From: Todiramphus chloris collaris | Lineage: Eukaryota > Chordata > Aves > Coraciiformes > Alcedinidae | DNA length: 64,000 nucleotides | Assembly (NCBI GenBank): GCA_025345505.1 | Contig: JANVCC010000012.1 | Span: 13,801,970 to 13,865,969 of the forward strand | Reading direction: 5' to 3' | Shown here: positions 13,265 through 26,412 of the stretch, in pieces | Layout of the letters: each line of letters starts with the position of its first letter | Position numbering within the stretch: position 1 is the stretch's first letter | The notes under the pieces: generated by a model | Databases searched by the model: none | Seen by the model: only the letters and a program-made list of their open reading frames with translations | What the model was told of the DNA's origin: nothing | Made by a program: the position numbers and the translations under genes

Positions 13265-13300
13265 TTTATTTTATTTTATTTACTTTCTTTATTTTACTTT
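13265..13300. repeat. TTTTA-rich low-complexity tract
   Basis: Repeated TTTTA units with interruptions, within intron 76. Confidence 0.8.
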
Positions 13301-14545
13301 AATTAACATATTTTATGTGATGAAATTCACAACATTTCTTCATAAAGCGTACTGAAATTTCTCCATCAGTACATTTTTCCACTTTGTGTATGCCACACAT
13401 AGAAAAATATTTACTCACAAGTAATAAACCTAAAGAAAGATTCAAATGAAACTGCTGTTACTTGTGACTGCATTCTCACCCCCAGGATTTAATTTAAGCA
13501 TTCCTAAAGCTTATGTATTTCACATTTTTTTGTTGTAGGGTGTACAGAACCCATCTTGTTTGATACTGGCACAGGCTGACATTATTGCCTATGCTCAGGA
13601 TGGAAGAAAAAGCCCCTAAACAAGCTGCATCTCCCACCACAATGACACTTCAGACACAGCAGAATCTTCCCTCCCACTCAATTTCTTACTGTCATTGACT
13701 CCTTCACTAACCATAGTGAAAAGCTCTCATTTAAGTGTCTCACTCTCCCCCAAAGCCTCTCTCTAATATACACTAAATAGATTTCTGTGTATGAACTTCA
13801 AATATTATCTTGTTGAATTAATTTAAGCACATTTGCTTAAAGATGCTGCAACGGTTGATTGCTTTTTTACTAGCAGAAAATCCTTACTACTTGGTTGTAA
13901 ATACTGACTAATTATATAACAGATAGGAAATTAGGAAAATGCTACAAAGCAGTTACTAAAAGCACCAAAATAATAATTCCAGCCTCTAGGTATGGGATAC
14001 TATTACTTAACCTTACACCACAACTCCTATGATGTTTATTATCACAGATGATGTGATATTTAGAAAAGAGCCTCGATGAGTACTACCTATGAGTGACAGA
14101 TCAATCCTACTGATTGAGCCATGACATATTAAAAGTAAGATCACATCAATTACCACGGGGATGATTAATCATACATTTCAATCTCTTAGCCATAATTAAT
14201 ACTAGGTACTTTTAATTCAGCCATGTCATGCTTAATAGCTGAAAGTCAGTTTGAATAAAACAGTTAGCTTTTTAGAGATGTTTGTTTTCAGAAGTCAAGC
14301 CCTGGCTGAGCTTTGTGTTTAATGTCAAAATGTCCATGCTCTTGTGTGAATCATGATCAAAAGCAAAAGTCTGAACCATAATGACGATTTAAACAGGCAG
14401 ATGACAGAAAAGACCACTGCAAACGTCTAATTCATTCTCATTTGAACTAAGCAGGAGAGAAGAGTGTTTTCTGTCTTTAAGGATTTTTTGCTGGAAAGTG
14501 GAACTATAATTACATTTTATGACAATCTGAACTTCGTTATCTTAC

Positions 14546-14669
14546 CCATGGTTTCTGAAGTCTGGCTGCCAACTACACGAAGAAGCATTGGCTGGCTGCT
14601 GTCTGACCTCTGCAAAGAGGTAGAAGGAGATGACAGTGTTGTACCATTCACCTTGGCATCTGCCTGTGG
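14546..14669 (-). CDS. DMD: DMD exon 76: serine-rich tail
   Basis: This 124-nt exon follows 'ctttcag' and ends before 'gtaaga'. It encodes PQADAKVNGTTLSSPSTSLQ, then RSDSSQPMLLRVVGSQTSET and M, leaving a G that joins exon 77 (G|GT = Gly). The tail is Ser/Thr-rich and is a known phosphorylation region in mammals. Intron 75 between this exon and exon 75 is only 345 nt, the shortest intron in the window. I see Leu for Val in TTLSS and SET for a mammalian SDS, both mild changes. Confidence 0.97.
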
Positions 14670-15014
14670 CTGAAAGTTGAAGAAAAAGAGAAAGGATTGT
14701 TATTAACAGCTCAGTACAGTTGCACAAGTCTTTGTATCTCTGTGTTTTCATTTGTTCCATGAACACACACAATTTTCTGTCTAAGTAAATATATCCATGC
14801 TAACACTGGATTTGAATTCTGAATAAAAGAAGGAAGACTAAGTAAGAACATTGAAACATTATTTCACCTTCTCACTTGCAGCCTGTAGAACAATTTAATA
14901 TTTTTCCCTGACTCGTCTCTACAGATAGGGCTTCTTGGTCTGTTGTCATTACTAATAATGCTTCACACCCTGTAGGGCTCTAGAGAGATCTAGATGAAAG
15001 GCCTGAGGACTCAC
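14670..15014 (-). other. DMD: DMD intron 75
   Basis: This is a compact 345-nt intron with the donor 'gtgagt' and the acceptor 'ctttcag'. No repeat is seen. Confidence 0.95.
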
Positions 15015-15258
15015 TTGCTCCAGCAGCTGCCTCAGTCTGTGCAGCTGTGACTCCAGCTGTTTGTTGTGATCCTCCAGAATCTGCATCCTGGCCTCCAGGC
15101 GGCCTTTGTGCTGGCGAAGCAGCTTGGCTTCTGCAATGAGCTCAGCATCCCGGGGGCTTTGCGGAGAAACTGGCATCATCTCCGGTGGGGACGGCAGTGG
15201 AGACAGTCCTTTGTGGTCGTGCTGTTGCTTCAAACGGTCATACTCTGCTTGCAAGTTT
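15015..15258 (-). CDS. DMD: DMD exon 75: coiled coil that binds dystrobrevin
   Basis: This 244-nt exon lies between the acceptor 'ctccacag' and the donor 'gtgagt'. It encodes [17 protein letters not shown], then the proline-rich link [20 protein letters not shown], then the second helix [20 protein letters not shown] through [20 protein letters not shown] to LLEQ, ending at a codon boundary. The two Leu heptad helices split by a Pro-rich hinge are the dystrobrevin-binding coiled coils of dystrophin. A methionine upstream of the exon in the same frame comes from intron sequence and is not a start. Confidence 0.98.
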
Positions 15259-17025
15259 CTGTGGAGAAGTAACAAGGAGGTAAAAGCTTTCTGAACATGA
15301 ATAGGTCAGTGCAGGCTATCCTCTGCATGGGGCAATGAGAGGCACCTCCTCTCCTGCAGTGTGCTCTGTCTAACTACCAGTGGGCACAGGCTCACCTGCA
15401 CTACCTGCCTTTTGTTCTACTGGATCCACATGTGTGTAGGCTTACACCTCGCAGATCTGCATGGAGCTGATATTACAGGGAGCTGTGATACAAGCATTGC
15501 CTTAAGGCTCTCCTCATCACCAGAATTCACAGTTCATTTCCTCCCAAGGCACACGATACAGAAGGCTGGCTGGGCTCCAGACACCCTCCCGAAGCCTGGG
15601 TACAGTCTGTCCTGGTCTCAGCCCTCTCTTGGCTTCCTGTGTTTTATCCTTCCTAGCAGAAGTAGGACTGACTGTCTGTTCGCTTCCACGCACGAATACA
15701 CTCGAGGAGTAATTAGTGCTAAAAGAGGACTTCTGAGTGATCAAAGCACTTTATGAACGCTAAGCAAACTGGACGCCACCTGGCTGGACTGTTTTACAGA
15801 AGAGAAACATAAGACAGAAAGGCAGCCACGCAAAAAGGCAGAGCAAAACACAGAACGCAAGAGTTCATATGCAACTCTGCTGCTGTCAATCAGGTCACAT
15901 GACTGTCCTCTCTTCATATTTGCAACTCAGTTTCCTACCTCACTCTAAAATTACTAACCTCAAACGAGGAAAAAACAGATTAGTGAGCCCGTCTGTTAAA
16001 CTCCACTGCACTAACTTTTGGGGTTAGAATTTCCATCTTCATTTGGACTGCTCTGCCTAGAGTGCTGCAGTGTACTATAACTTCATGGCAATGCTTAAAC
16101 TTGTTCTTTTATTCTGTAAATCTCCAGCTTACTCCAGTAAAACACTTCATAGATTAATATGATCTACAGTGTTCAACTTGGGAACAACAACAAAAAAAAA
16201 AAATCTACTAAGCAGAAAAACACAAAAGGTAAGAAACTGAAACCTTGTTAGGGATAACACAGTCCAAAAATTAAAAAAATAGTAGCTTGTAACAAAAACT
16301 TTGTAGGCAAGGGAGGTCTAATAGACTGCACTGGGATTTTGTTGCTATGATGTTCCTTTACAGCTTCCCAGCGTGGGGAAAAATGGCTTGACGCTCTGGT
16401 AACTGCTTACTCATCACAAGCAGTGACCCAGATTTTATTTTTTCCAACTTGCTCTTGTTTGAGGTTGTGAGAACAGGCACTTTTTGCCAGTTCTGCGTGC
16501 AAACCACAATACACACTGACAGTTCAGTCCGGAGGCTTAACAGCACCTCAGAAACTTCCTAATAAACTTTATTAAGCTCTGAAACACTTCTAAAGGTACA
16601 TTATTGTGACCAGAGCAAGAACTAAAGTAGTATGCCTCATTTTACATGGATAAGAAAGTAGTGCCAAGGACAAAGACAGGCTAATGACTGTTCTTCAAAT
16701 GTACTGTGCCTCTCAGCAGTTGCATGATGGATGTATCCTAGCCTGGGACTGTGGCACACCTCCCTAAAAATGATCCCTAAGGGATATCTGATCTACATGA
16801 TCCCTCCATCTGCAGAAGTTTTAAAAGGTTATAAAAGAGGGGTTGATGATTCTTAACTTCAGGGTGTTCCAAAGATCAAAATTTCTTTCTCTAAAACTCA
16901 CACAAAGAGGGAAGACTTTGGAGAGGGTTTTTTTTTTCCAAAGGAAGCTTTTTAAAATGAAATATATAGTTTCAAGTTCATTAAAATTATCTGTAAAAAA
17001 GAAATAACAGCTATACTGTTATTGC

Positions 17026-17048
17026 ATATATATATATATATATATATA
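17026..17048. repeat. (AT)n microsatellite
   Basis: About eleven uninterrupted AT units inside intron 74. Confidence 0.95.
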
Positions 17049-20000
17049 CTGTGTTGCATTCCACATGACTTATCATCTTCTGATACTTCTAGATGAATGA
17101 ACTGGTCAATGACTAACAAAACCAGAAAAAGGGAATGAGTATGACAACAGTTATCACACACGGTCATACTTCAGACTAAAGTTTATAGAGCATTGATCAT
17201 TAATCTTGTTTTTCACAGAGTCTGTAGGTAGTGTCTATTGCTATCTCATGAGGACTTTCCCAGACGTACAATACAGGCAATGCTCTACAAACAGCAGACT
17301 CAAAAGTTTGAAGTGCTGTAAAGCAAATGACAAAATATCACCCTAAGGGAAACTAAATAAATGCACTTGGTCATACTTACATCAATCAGGTACCTTGCTA
17401 CAAATAAATCTACAATTATTGCCTCAACTATCAATACAGAGAAGTCCCTCCATAACTATGATATTGAAAAACAAGTGAGGACCAGGGAGTAATTCAGATA
17501 AAAATGACTTCATGTCTGATACAGAATAGTTAAGAACTCTTTCTAAAAGCTTACAGAGAAAAGAAATAATTGTAAATTATATTGCACATCATCCAAGCAG
17601 ACATATGTCTGCATTTGTGAGTTCTGTAATTAAATACGGTAATATTGTTGGAACAAAGGAATGCAATTTTGAAGCATTGCACATGAGCTAGCCCAGAGCA
17701 CCCATGTTGCTGAGTTTTCCAGCTGCACCTTTCAGTCCAGCTACACAGTCCTTAGTTGAAAGAGCTGAGACTCATCACAGCAACTGCTTTCAGAGATGTA
17801 AGAGTGATGCTGAGTGCAGATGATCAGTAATATCAGAATAACTGAGATCTAAACATATAGGCAGGACAATTTGTATTAACATAAAAGGAAAAAGCTGAAA
17901 ATTAAAAAACAGAAAAAAAGAATTTGAAACCTGATGTAAGAATATCCTGGAGGAGAGAACAATAGGCTCTTATTCCTGCTTCTGGAAGAGTTTTAATCTG
18001 TGTGGTGAAAAAGGACTGCTGCTGCAAGCCAGTCATCCAGGGCACTGCCCACAGCCCTCAGTTTAAAGCCTCTGTGTCCCAGGGAAAGGCGATCTCTGAC
18101 ATTTTCAGCATGAAACATCAGAGAAAGGGGAGATAAAAGCATAATCCTCTCTAATTGAATGCAACTGATCAAGCTTGGGCAGCACTGGGAAAACTAGTCT
18201 TCCTCCATCACAGCTCAGGCTGGGTGACTTTTACATCTGACTGTCATAAACAAACAAAGCTGCTGCATTTTCTTATCACTAGGAAAATATATTCTACTTC
18301 AGTAAGAGAAATAGTCAAAGAAAAAACCCCATATATTCCAATTACTATGCTTGCATCTCTGTGATGCATTCATGAAGAAAAATAACAGAGGAAGCATGCA
18401 ATGTAAGCTTGATTTATGCAACTGTAAAGAGCTGGGTAGTAAAGATCTTATGAGCTATTAATCACATCTATCACTGGCAGCATTAATTGCCTGGTGACGG
18501 AAATCCTAGCGGACTCCATTTGCTGAGTAGTCCTCTCAGAGGCAATTGAGAATTTGTGAATTTGTGCTATTTTTCATCTCTCTACAGAAAATCAGTGATC
18601 TGAAGAAACAGATGAAGCTGGTAACTGAACCAGCTACCCCTGTCCCTCACTAGAGTACCAGTGTTTACTCACGATTCTTCACACTCAGAAGATCTAGCTC
18701 CCCTTCCTCAATGCCAAAATAAACACCAGAAGGAGCCACAGCATATTTAGAAATGCATCACTTTCTTGCTATTGGCAACTATACAGAAGGAACTTATTTA
18801 AGGAGGCCATGCATCAGTGTTCAGATTTGAAGGAACCTCACAGCTGTACAGAAACAGGGCACCTTTGAGGTACAGGGTATTAGTGCTTCTCTGCTGGCAC
18901 ATGGCCCACTGCACTCCAAGTGCAAGTCAGGAAAGCAAACTAAAGGCAAATAGCTCTGGCTGGAGATCTCACTTACTAAGTTCTTGTAGTAGCTCATAGT
19001 ACAGCTAGGAGCTGGGAGGGGAACAAGAGAACGTGAGAGAAATCTCCCTTTTACAGAAGTATGTCCATGACCTTGATTCAACTAAAATACTAGGAAACAT
19101 TAGCTTTATTTAGTCATTAAAATAGCAGGAACGTATTTTAATTCTTTGCAAAAAGTTCTGAGTCTCTGTCACTGCAAAGCTGTACACTTTCTATTTAATG
19201 CTAGTACAGTATATTCTAGGCAGCATAATCCATCCTATAGTATAACCTACGTAATGTACTGCTTTACATGGACACCAAAAAAATCTGTCTTCTCTGTCTC
19301 TGAAATATAGTCACTCTTAAGGAAATTTCAAAATGTTTTGGGGTCAGTTTTATAAATGAGTTTTTCTCTTATATTACAATATAGTAATAGTGCCTTCCAT
19401 AGCAAGATGACTTTATGTCTATTGAATACATAAGAAACAGTCTTCTCACAGTATTCCATGTGATGTAAAAGTGGGCATGAAAGCCTAATGCTCAAATAAA
19501 ACGTTTTCACCAATTGAAAATACTCTCTAAAATGCTCACATTTTAGCAAATATAAATTATTTAATAGTCAAAGTTTACCCATAAATTATTTAAAGAAGTC
19601 ATATTTGTGAGCCACAGAAGCACCAAGGTCTCAAAATGCTAGCAGATAAATAATGAATATCTATCATGAGGCCCTTGGAACTGAAAAAAAAAAACCCCAG
19701 TCATAACTGTGTTGCAGCTAGGCTAGTTTATAAGTTGGATAATACATTTCAGAAGAATTCAAAGCAGGCAACAAATCTTTTTAAACTGTCCAAAAGCAAA
19801 ACCCCAGAATTACAATTTCAAAGGATATTTTTTATTTAAGTAGCAAGTCAAGATGGAAATATTTGGACACCAGAAACTGCTGCTGAAAACCAAATGGAGG
19901 TCAGAATTCAATAAACAACTCAAAAGAGATGAAGAAAAGTCAAAATAGGAAGCAAAAAAGAGAAGTGTTTTTTTTTTTGAAAAGCAGGGAACTGGGGAGA

Positions 20001-22130
20001 GCATAAGAAAAAGAAATGGCAAGAAAGTGTTTGGAATATTGTAGCACTGCTTCTTGGTACTTGATGCAGCTTTCCCAAGAGCTGCTGAGAAGTGACTGCA
20101 TGTGCCAAGTCTGAAATAATACAAGATAAAGCAGAGAGCACTAAATCTTCATTGCCAGAAGTCACCAGAAGTGTATGCAACAAAAGTTGCATTAACACAG
20201 TCAGGGAAGTATGTTTGTTCACCTACCACTGCGAGCTGCCCAGCCACTTGTTTTCCCAGGCATGGTCACCACATGCAGCTCAGCCCTGGCAAGGAGACAC
20301 ATGCACTTTGGCAACAAGACCTGAGGTATTTACAACGATAAATTGTCAGGTGCTTGAGGGATGGGCTGAGGACCAGGCAGTCACAACGTGATTTGCATCA
20401 TGTTCAGCTCATTTCTAAGCAACCGATTCTCTGAGTCTTCATGCTGTGGCAATAAACAACATTTACTCGGAAGGCATTTTTAGGATCAGCATGGGAAGGA
20501 ATATGTGTTCAACCACTGGAACTGGGTTCACACAAGAAATTAGGTCCAAGGTTGTTTATTACTTTTGGAAACAGCCAAAAAATGGTTTGTGTAAACTCAA
20601 AGGACAAGGAAGTCTAGAAAATAGAAATCTAAAGGTACAAGTCTGTTTTTCAAAGGTAAATAAGTTATAGGAATCGCTCCTGACTGAACCTGTCAGCATG
20701 GCTTATTTTCCTAAAAAGGAATCAGTGTTTCCTCCATAAAATCATAGTTGTGGCTGTGAGAAGCTATCAGAACAACAAGAAATTGTTCATTTTTGAGCAT
20801 CTGCCTCACATTTTAAGTACAAGTTATTTATAGTGGTTTGCAGAGACAGAAGTCATGATTTTGTCATAATCAATGAAAATCACAGCAGTGTGACCTCCAT
20901 GCTGTCCTACAGAAACAGACCTCTTTGTCCCTGCTGCTTGAGATCTGAAGCATCCAGAGAAGGCAAGGTTGCTTGTGGTGGCATCCTGTCCCTAACTGAG
21001 CCTCCAACAGTGCAAATGAGAAAACAACAGGCTATAATCAAGCTTATAGTCTACAGCTCTTGTTTAATCCAGGACTGGCAAAGTTCCGATCAGTTTATTT
21101 TTAGGTGTAATTCCTCTCAGAGATAGTCTATCATGCCCCCATTAGTAGTTGTATTAAATAAAGCTCATACTGAAACTTAAAAGCATAAACCCCAAAACAG
21201 AATTTTTAATCTCATTTAGCTGTCAAATTCCAGGTTATACTAATGTTCATATACCACATTTCTAACCTAAAACAAGGCTGCTTTAAAAGTCACCCTCCTT
21301 TCTGGTTGGCAGCTTATCTTCTGTAGAGACAGCAAAGCACTTTTTTCCTTCTTCCTGGCACTGTTTAAAAAAGTCATGCCCCTTCCCTGAAAACAAAGCT
21401 GTTTTACTATCTGTACTGTATTAGTTACAGAATATTTCATAATTACAGAAGTCCTGCATGCAAAGTATGATGGTTTATTGCAAAATACTGATTTTCCTCC
21501 ACTTTGGAAAGTACTTGGGCTTTACGTACTGTGTAGTAGGAAGTCTGGGGTTTTTTTCAAACAAAATCTCACTGCTGCTCAGAGAGCAAGAGCTTTGTTT
21601 ACTAGAGCTTTCTGTCTCAAAACCTTTCCTCATCCTTTATGCCTACTGATCCTCTATGTTATCCCAAATCCTGATGATAAAAAGTGTGTGATGGAACCAC
21701 TGTAATTGATTAGCACCATCCAAAGAAGACTTACACATGCAAAGAAGATCTATGACACTGCCAACTCTTGCATTATTTTCTTGACATGCCTAAGGTAAAT
21801 GATTACTGCATTCAACCCTCAGTGTAAACAGAAATACCTAGCTCTAAAAGAAGGAGGAAAAAAATTGCATGAAAATGCTAATAGATTGTACCATAAAAGG
21901 TGAAGGCAAACAAAAACTGATCCTTTTGTGATCTAAATGATTTATATCTTACAGTCTGGTTTTGGTAGTTCATGGTTCCAGTTATGAATCTGCCTGGGCT
22001 GAGACCTACCAATTTTTACGAGGATGCCCCAAGGCTCCAGAGTACCACAGAGAGAGGATTTGGGGTTTCTTTTGTGATTAAAGAAGATAACTTTATTAAC
22101 TTATTTAAGATTAATGAAGCTAACTTTTCT

Positions 22131-22305
22131 TATTGTGAGGGTGGTGAGGCACAGGAACAGGCTGCCCAGAGAGGGTGTGGTTGCTCCATCCCTGGAAGTG
22201 TTTAAGCCCAGGTTGGATGGGGCTTTGACCAGCTTCGTTTAGTGGGAGGCTGAAACTAGACGTTCTTTAGCATCCCTTCCAACCCAAACCATTCTGATTC
22301 TGTAA
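22131..22305 (+). mobile_element. CR1 LINE 3' fragment
   Basis: The sense strand of the CR1 3' region is on the plus strand: 'caggctgcccagagagg', 'tccatccctggaagtgtt', and the terminal 'cccttccaacccaaacc' followed by 'attctgattctg'. It is antisense to DMD and too short to encode protein. Confidence 0.92.
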
Positions 22306-22998
22306 CTTCAGTTAAACTTGAAATTAAAAGTAGCAAATGATACTTGGTATTGAAAGGCTAAAGGAATGTCAACAAGCAACACAAAACAAACAGGAAGAAA
22401 AGATAACCCAACTTTCAACCACTATGGAATTACTCATTTGTCAGAAGAAAATGTAGCTTTATAACTCATTTTATCCCTACAAATGCTATCAAAGAGAAAT
22501 CCATCTATCTGTACAATACAACTATTTCAGAGATTCTTTATTTCAAATGAATTGAGATAATTTCAAAACCTCGGGTACTCCAGTGAAAATTGTTTTGAGG
22601 ATCGCCTGTCTTATCAAGAACCAATGCATGTCTTTTCCAGAAAGAGGCACAGAAATCTGCACACCCTTCTCTCACTCAATGGCAAAATATAGTAATGCTG
22701 GTGTGAAGCTCATGACTATCATGGAAATAAAGGAAACAGTAGAACAGAAGGAAATATCTTGAAAGATGGACAGCAGATCTTCTCACAGGTGGCACCATGA
22801 GTATTAGGTGACACATGTATGTGTTTGGAGCTTGCCATTTTGGACATTTTATGAAAGAAACACTGATGACTTATCACCACACTGGAAGTGGGAATGAATT
22901 AATGACGATAACTCAGCCTCATCACTTACAGAGAAAAAGCTTACATTTGCCCCTGCAGCATGTGCCAGAGTGCTGCAGCAGCTGACAGCATAACCCAC

Positions 22999-23157
22999 CT
23001 GTTTTCCTCCTCCAGGTCTGCGAGGATTCTCTCCAGTTCCCCTCTTTCCTCACTCTCAAGAGAAATTAGGATCTGGGCAGGGCTTCGAGGCTGGCTCAGG
23101 GGGGACTCCTGGTTCAGACTTTGGCAGTAATGTTGGATTAACAAGTGCTCATCATCG
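22999..23157 (-). CDS. DMD: DMD exon 74: syntrophin-binding site and first heptads of coiled coil
   Basis: This 159-nt exon runs from the acceptor 'ttccag' to the donor 'gtgggt'. It completes Ile and encodes [20 protein letters not shown], then [20 protein letters not shown], then [12 protein letters not shown], and leaves AG of an Arg codon. The first half is the second part of the syntrophin-adaptor region. The [23 protein letters not shown] stretch begins the Leu-heptad coiled coil that pairs with dystrobrevin. Its length is divisible by three, consistent with the known frame-neutral skipping of 71-74. Confidence 0.98.
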
Positions 23158-26100
23158 CTGGAAAACAGAAGAGGACAAAACAGGCTGTTCCCTTCCTGAT
23201 TTTTAACTTCACAGTGAGTATGAGGACATAATGCACTCCCAGTCTCTCATTTCTTGCAAAGAGATTTGTTGAACTATTTGTAGCAAACAGCAGAGCAATG
23301 TACCTGAAAGCAAAATCTGATGAACTATTTTACTCAGTCTCTGGTAATTTTCGTTCTCTGCAGAGTCCACCTCTCTTCCCCTCTACTTCTCAGATACTTA
23401 AAGCCAAGTTTTGCCACAGCCAACAGCTGCAGCTTTCCACTTGTGCCTAACTTCAACGGGGAATTTGCTTGAGTAAAAAGGCCATCTTCTGTTGCCTGAT
23501 TTGTGTTGTGGAAGGGTCATTCAAGCAAAGGCAAGGCATTTATTTTCACATCTGCAAATTCTTATGTAATAAAAGTGTCTTCTATTTATCTATTCTTCTC
23601 TATAGAATTGTAGATGAAGTGAAATAAAAAAAATACTTAACGTGATGTAATTATGTTATTTTTTCTTTGAGTTTGTGTTTCTTTTTAATTAAGTCATGTA
23701 CACTGTCAGAATACAAATATATTCTACTCAATACATATGATCTCTTCCATCATTTCTATTGCCCTCAAAGCTGTCCAACGTTTGAAACAGAAACATCTCT
23801 GGAAGAGAAAAGCAAATCCAGTTACAAAGACCTTGAGCATTTCTCAGAATTACATGGGTGTTTTAGGTGCTAAGGAGATGCATCCAGGCCCTAAGCTATG
23901 AAGCTAACACCAGCAGTAACTGTGAGAAACCATGCAAGGTTTCTCTGGATGCCACAATTCAAGGCTGGAAAAATATGACTCTGCTGTTGGGAATCTTGTT
24001 TTTCTGGTAGTACTTACTTATAATATACAAAATAATTCAGTCTAGTTTATTTTTGTTATGTTTGCAATCCAGAATTTTAAGCAGCTGTTATTGTGAACAA
24101 AATTAGAATTTTCCTCGTTTCAATTTAGTTCCTGAAAATGTTAATGATGCCATTTTATAGACTGAAAGAAGGCTAAAGTAATATAGAGCACATTAACATC
24201 AGATCATAAAAGGGAAATATTAATTTTTCACAACAGGCATACTTTCTGTTTTCTGGGAAAAAAATTTAAGTCTTGCCAGCTCCTAAATTTATACTTTTCA
24301 TGAAATGCTTCAACTGTGATTTCCTTCAAACTGCTGCTTAGAATTTCTAAATATCCATAGGCATCTTAAGTGAATTAACAGTGAAAAAGTGTCAATATGA
24401 TGTTACTTTGCAAGAAATACCCTTTTTTTGGTGTGATTTTCAACCTGCACATATTTTGTACACATAATTGCAATGACAGTGCGCATCAAAATGTTTTGTG
24501 GCATATATACACATCACATCTTTTTTCCCTCCTTCCCTGTCTCCATCTAATGCTCTAACTGCAAACAGAAGCTGATAATCCAAACCTGGTAAGAATGTCA
24601 ACAAATAATACTTAAACATAACCTGACAAACAAGGCTGAGAGAAGCGTCCCTGCCCACGGTGGGTAGGTTGGATTAGATGATCCCTAAGGTCCCTTCCAG
24701 CCAAAACCATTCTATGAAAACTGAAAGAATTGCAGTTGCGAATTAACGATGAGCTCTGATTTTGCTGCAATTTGTTTCTGGTTCGTATTTTTTTCAAAAT
24801 TCAGAATGTATAGATTTCTTCTCACTTTAATGGTGCAGACTGAGTAACAAACGGGATAGTCAGTGGTTAATTTAACTGAATCATATTAATACAACTTTTA
24901 ATTCTTCAAAAAATTAATTAAACAGTAAGATCAAAGTGTAATGCAAAAGATGCTGATTTGTGTATGATTTTGTGACTAAGGACACTGAAATTACAGTAGG
25001 GTCAACAGGAAATTCCATATATAATAGCATCACTACTAACTGTAACAATACAAAATTGATATACAACTTGGAAAGTTTTCACTAACTGTTTGAAACTATA
25101 CTCAAAATGTATATGCATTAGTTTTGAGGTATCATTTTATCTTTCTCCTTTGTGAACCAATATATTACAATATACTATACTTGGTTGTAGAGGGGATTTT
25201 CTTTCATAGTTGCTAGATAACAATACTACCAAATCAAAAGAAAAAAATGTTTTGAAAAAACCCTAGCTTTATTACTACCTAGGAATGTCTCACAGGCTCA
25301 CAACCAACCTTATGAAATACTAATAATTTGGAATCTCAGTTTACATGAATGAAAACTCTGATTTAAAGGAATACTATGAATTTAATAAAAAGATGATTCT
25401 GTCTAAATTTTCAAAAAATTCCACCCCTTAAACTAGGTAAGGATGAGATTATGTAGAACAGGAAAAAAAACACTTTTAGAAGAGTTGGGTTTTGATTTTT
25501 TTTCTTATTTGATCGGTTTAGAATCTCTGATATGGCTTCTCCTACGTAGTTAATTAACCAAGACCAAATTTTCAAGCTCCACAATGACTTACGTGCTTCT
25601 ATCCCGTTTTCAGTAGCATTACTCATGGTTAGTTTTCTAGTTCTATGTCTTTTCATTCAGAGAATATAAAACACCAAGAAAATGATGAGAGGGGAAATAT
25701 ATTACTGTCAGGAAACCACAAAAAAGTCTCAGTGTGATGGCAAATCCAACTACTTTTTAAAAAGTAAAACCTTTATTTATACCTGTACACTTAAAGTAGT
25801 ACAATGAACGCTTGTCACTGATCTGTCCAACTTAAAAAGTTTACTATTTCTAACATTTCATGGCAAGGATGAGTCCCCACGGATTACACTTGCAATGTAT
25901 TTCAAGTATTTGTAAACCAAAGATTTCTGTTCCACCGCAATAACTTTTGGAATGACACTTTGCCCACAACATTTTCTAACTTACAGGGTTTTAATGATGA
26001 TTAAGCCTACAGATAGTAGTACACATAGAAGGGTTATCTTTTTGTCTTTGTCCATAAAGCGCATCAGATGATGAGCACTTTTTCCAAGTAATGTCGGAAC

Positions 26101-26346
26101 TATTTGTTGAATAAGTCAGTATTTTTTTGAAGAAATTAGTAATTTTAATTTTGAAGGTATCAATCATCTGTTGCATATATTTGGTATTAAGTTATAAGCT
26201 GTAAATCTAGACACTACGATACAAACTGAAAGAATGAATTCATCATTAAATTGAAGCCGTGCAAATTCAGCACTACAGAATTTCATTACAAGTTATTAAC
26301 CTTCACAAGAAAATACATGTCAAAAATATTAAAACAGCCTACTTAC
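23158..26346 (-). other. DMD: DMD intron 73
   Basis: This 3.2-kb AT-rich intron has a short CR1 tail at 24636-24717, antisense to DMD. Nothing else is recognised. Confidence 0.9.
24636..24717 (+). mobile_element. CR1 LINE 3' tail
   Basis: A short CR1 end on the plus strand, with 'ggttggattagatgatcc', 'ggtcccttccagcc' and the terminal 'cattctatga'. It is antisense to DMD and heavily 5'-truncated. Confidence 0.9.
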
Positions 26347-26412
26347 ATGCTCTCATTAGGTGAAATACTGTCATTTAGGTAAGAACCGTTGGTGTTCTCC
26401 ATTTCTGCTAGC
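26347..26412 (-). CDS. DMD: DMD exon 73: start of syntrophin-binding region
   Basis: This 66-nt exon lies between the acceptor 'ccacag' and the donor 'gtaagt'. After completing Arg it encodes LAEMENTNGSYLNDSISPNE and S, then AT of an Ile codon completed by C from exon 74. In mammals exons 73-74 carry the first syntrophin-binding site. Compared with human as I recall it, there is a Thr for Ser in NTNGSY; the rest matches. It is frame-neutral if skipped. Confidence 0.97.

Larger units (their letters stand above)
10519..14545 (-). other. DMD: DMD intron 76
   Basis: This intron is about 4 kb and AT-rich. It contains two diverged copies of an 80-bp segment (10792-10869 and 11648-11727) and a TTTTA-rich tract near 13265-13300. 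No coding signal is seen. Confidence 0.9.
15259..22998 (-). other. DMD: DMD intron 74
   Basis: This intron is about 7.7 kb. It holds a (TA)n tract at 17026-17048 and a CR1 3' fragment in antisense orientation to DMD near 22131-22305. A 131-codon plus-strand open frame starting at 15361 has no recognisable domain and is treated as chance. The rest is unremarkable AT-rich sequence. Confidence 0.9.

Noticed and set aside
15361..15756. 131-codon plus-strand open frame in intron 74
   Set aside because: It has no recognisable motif, no start context and no second exon; a chance frame is likelier.
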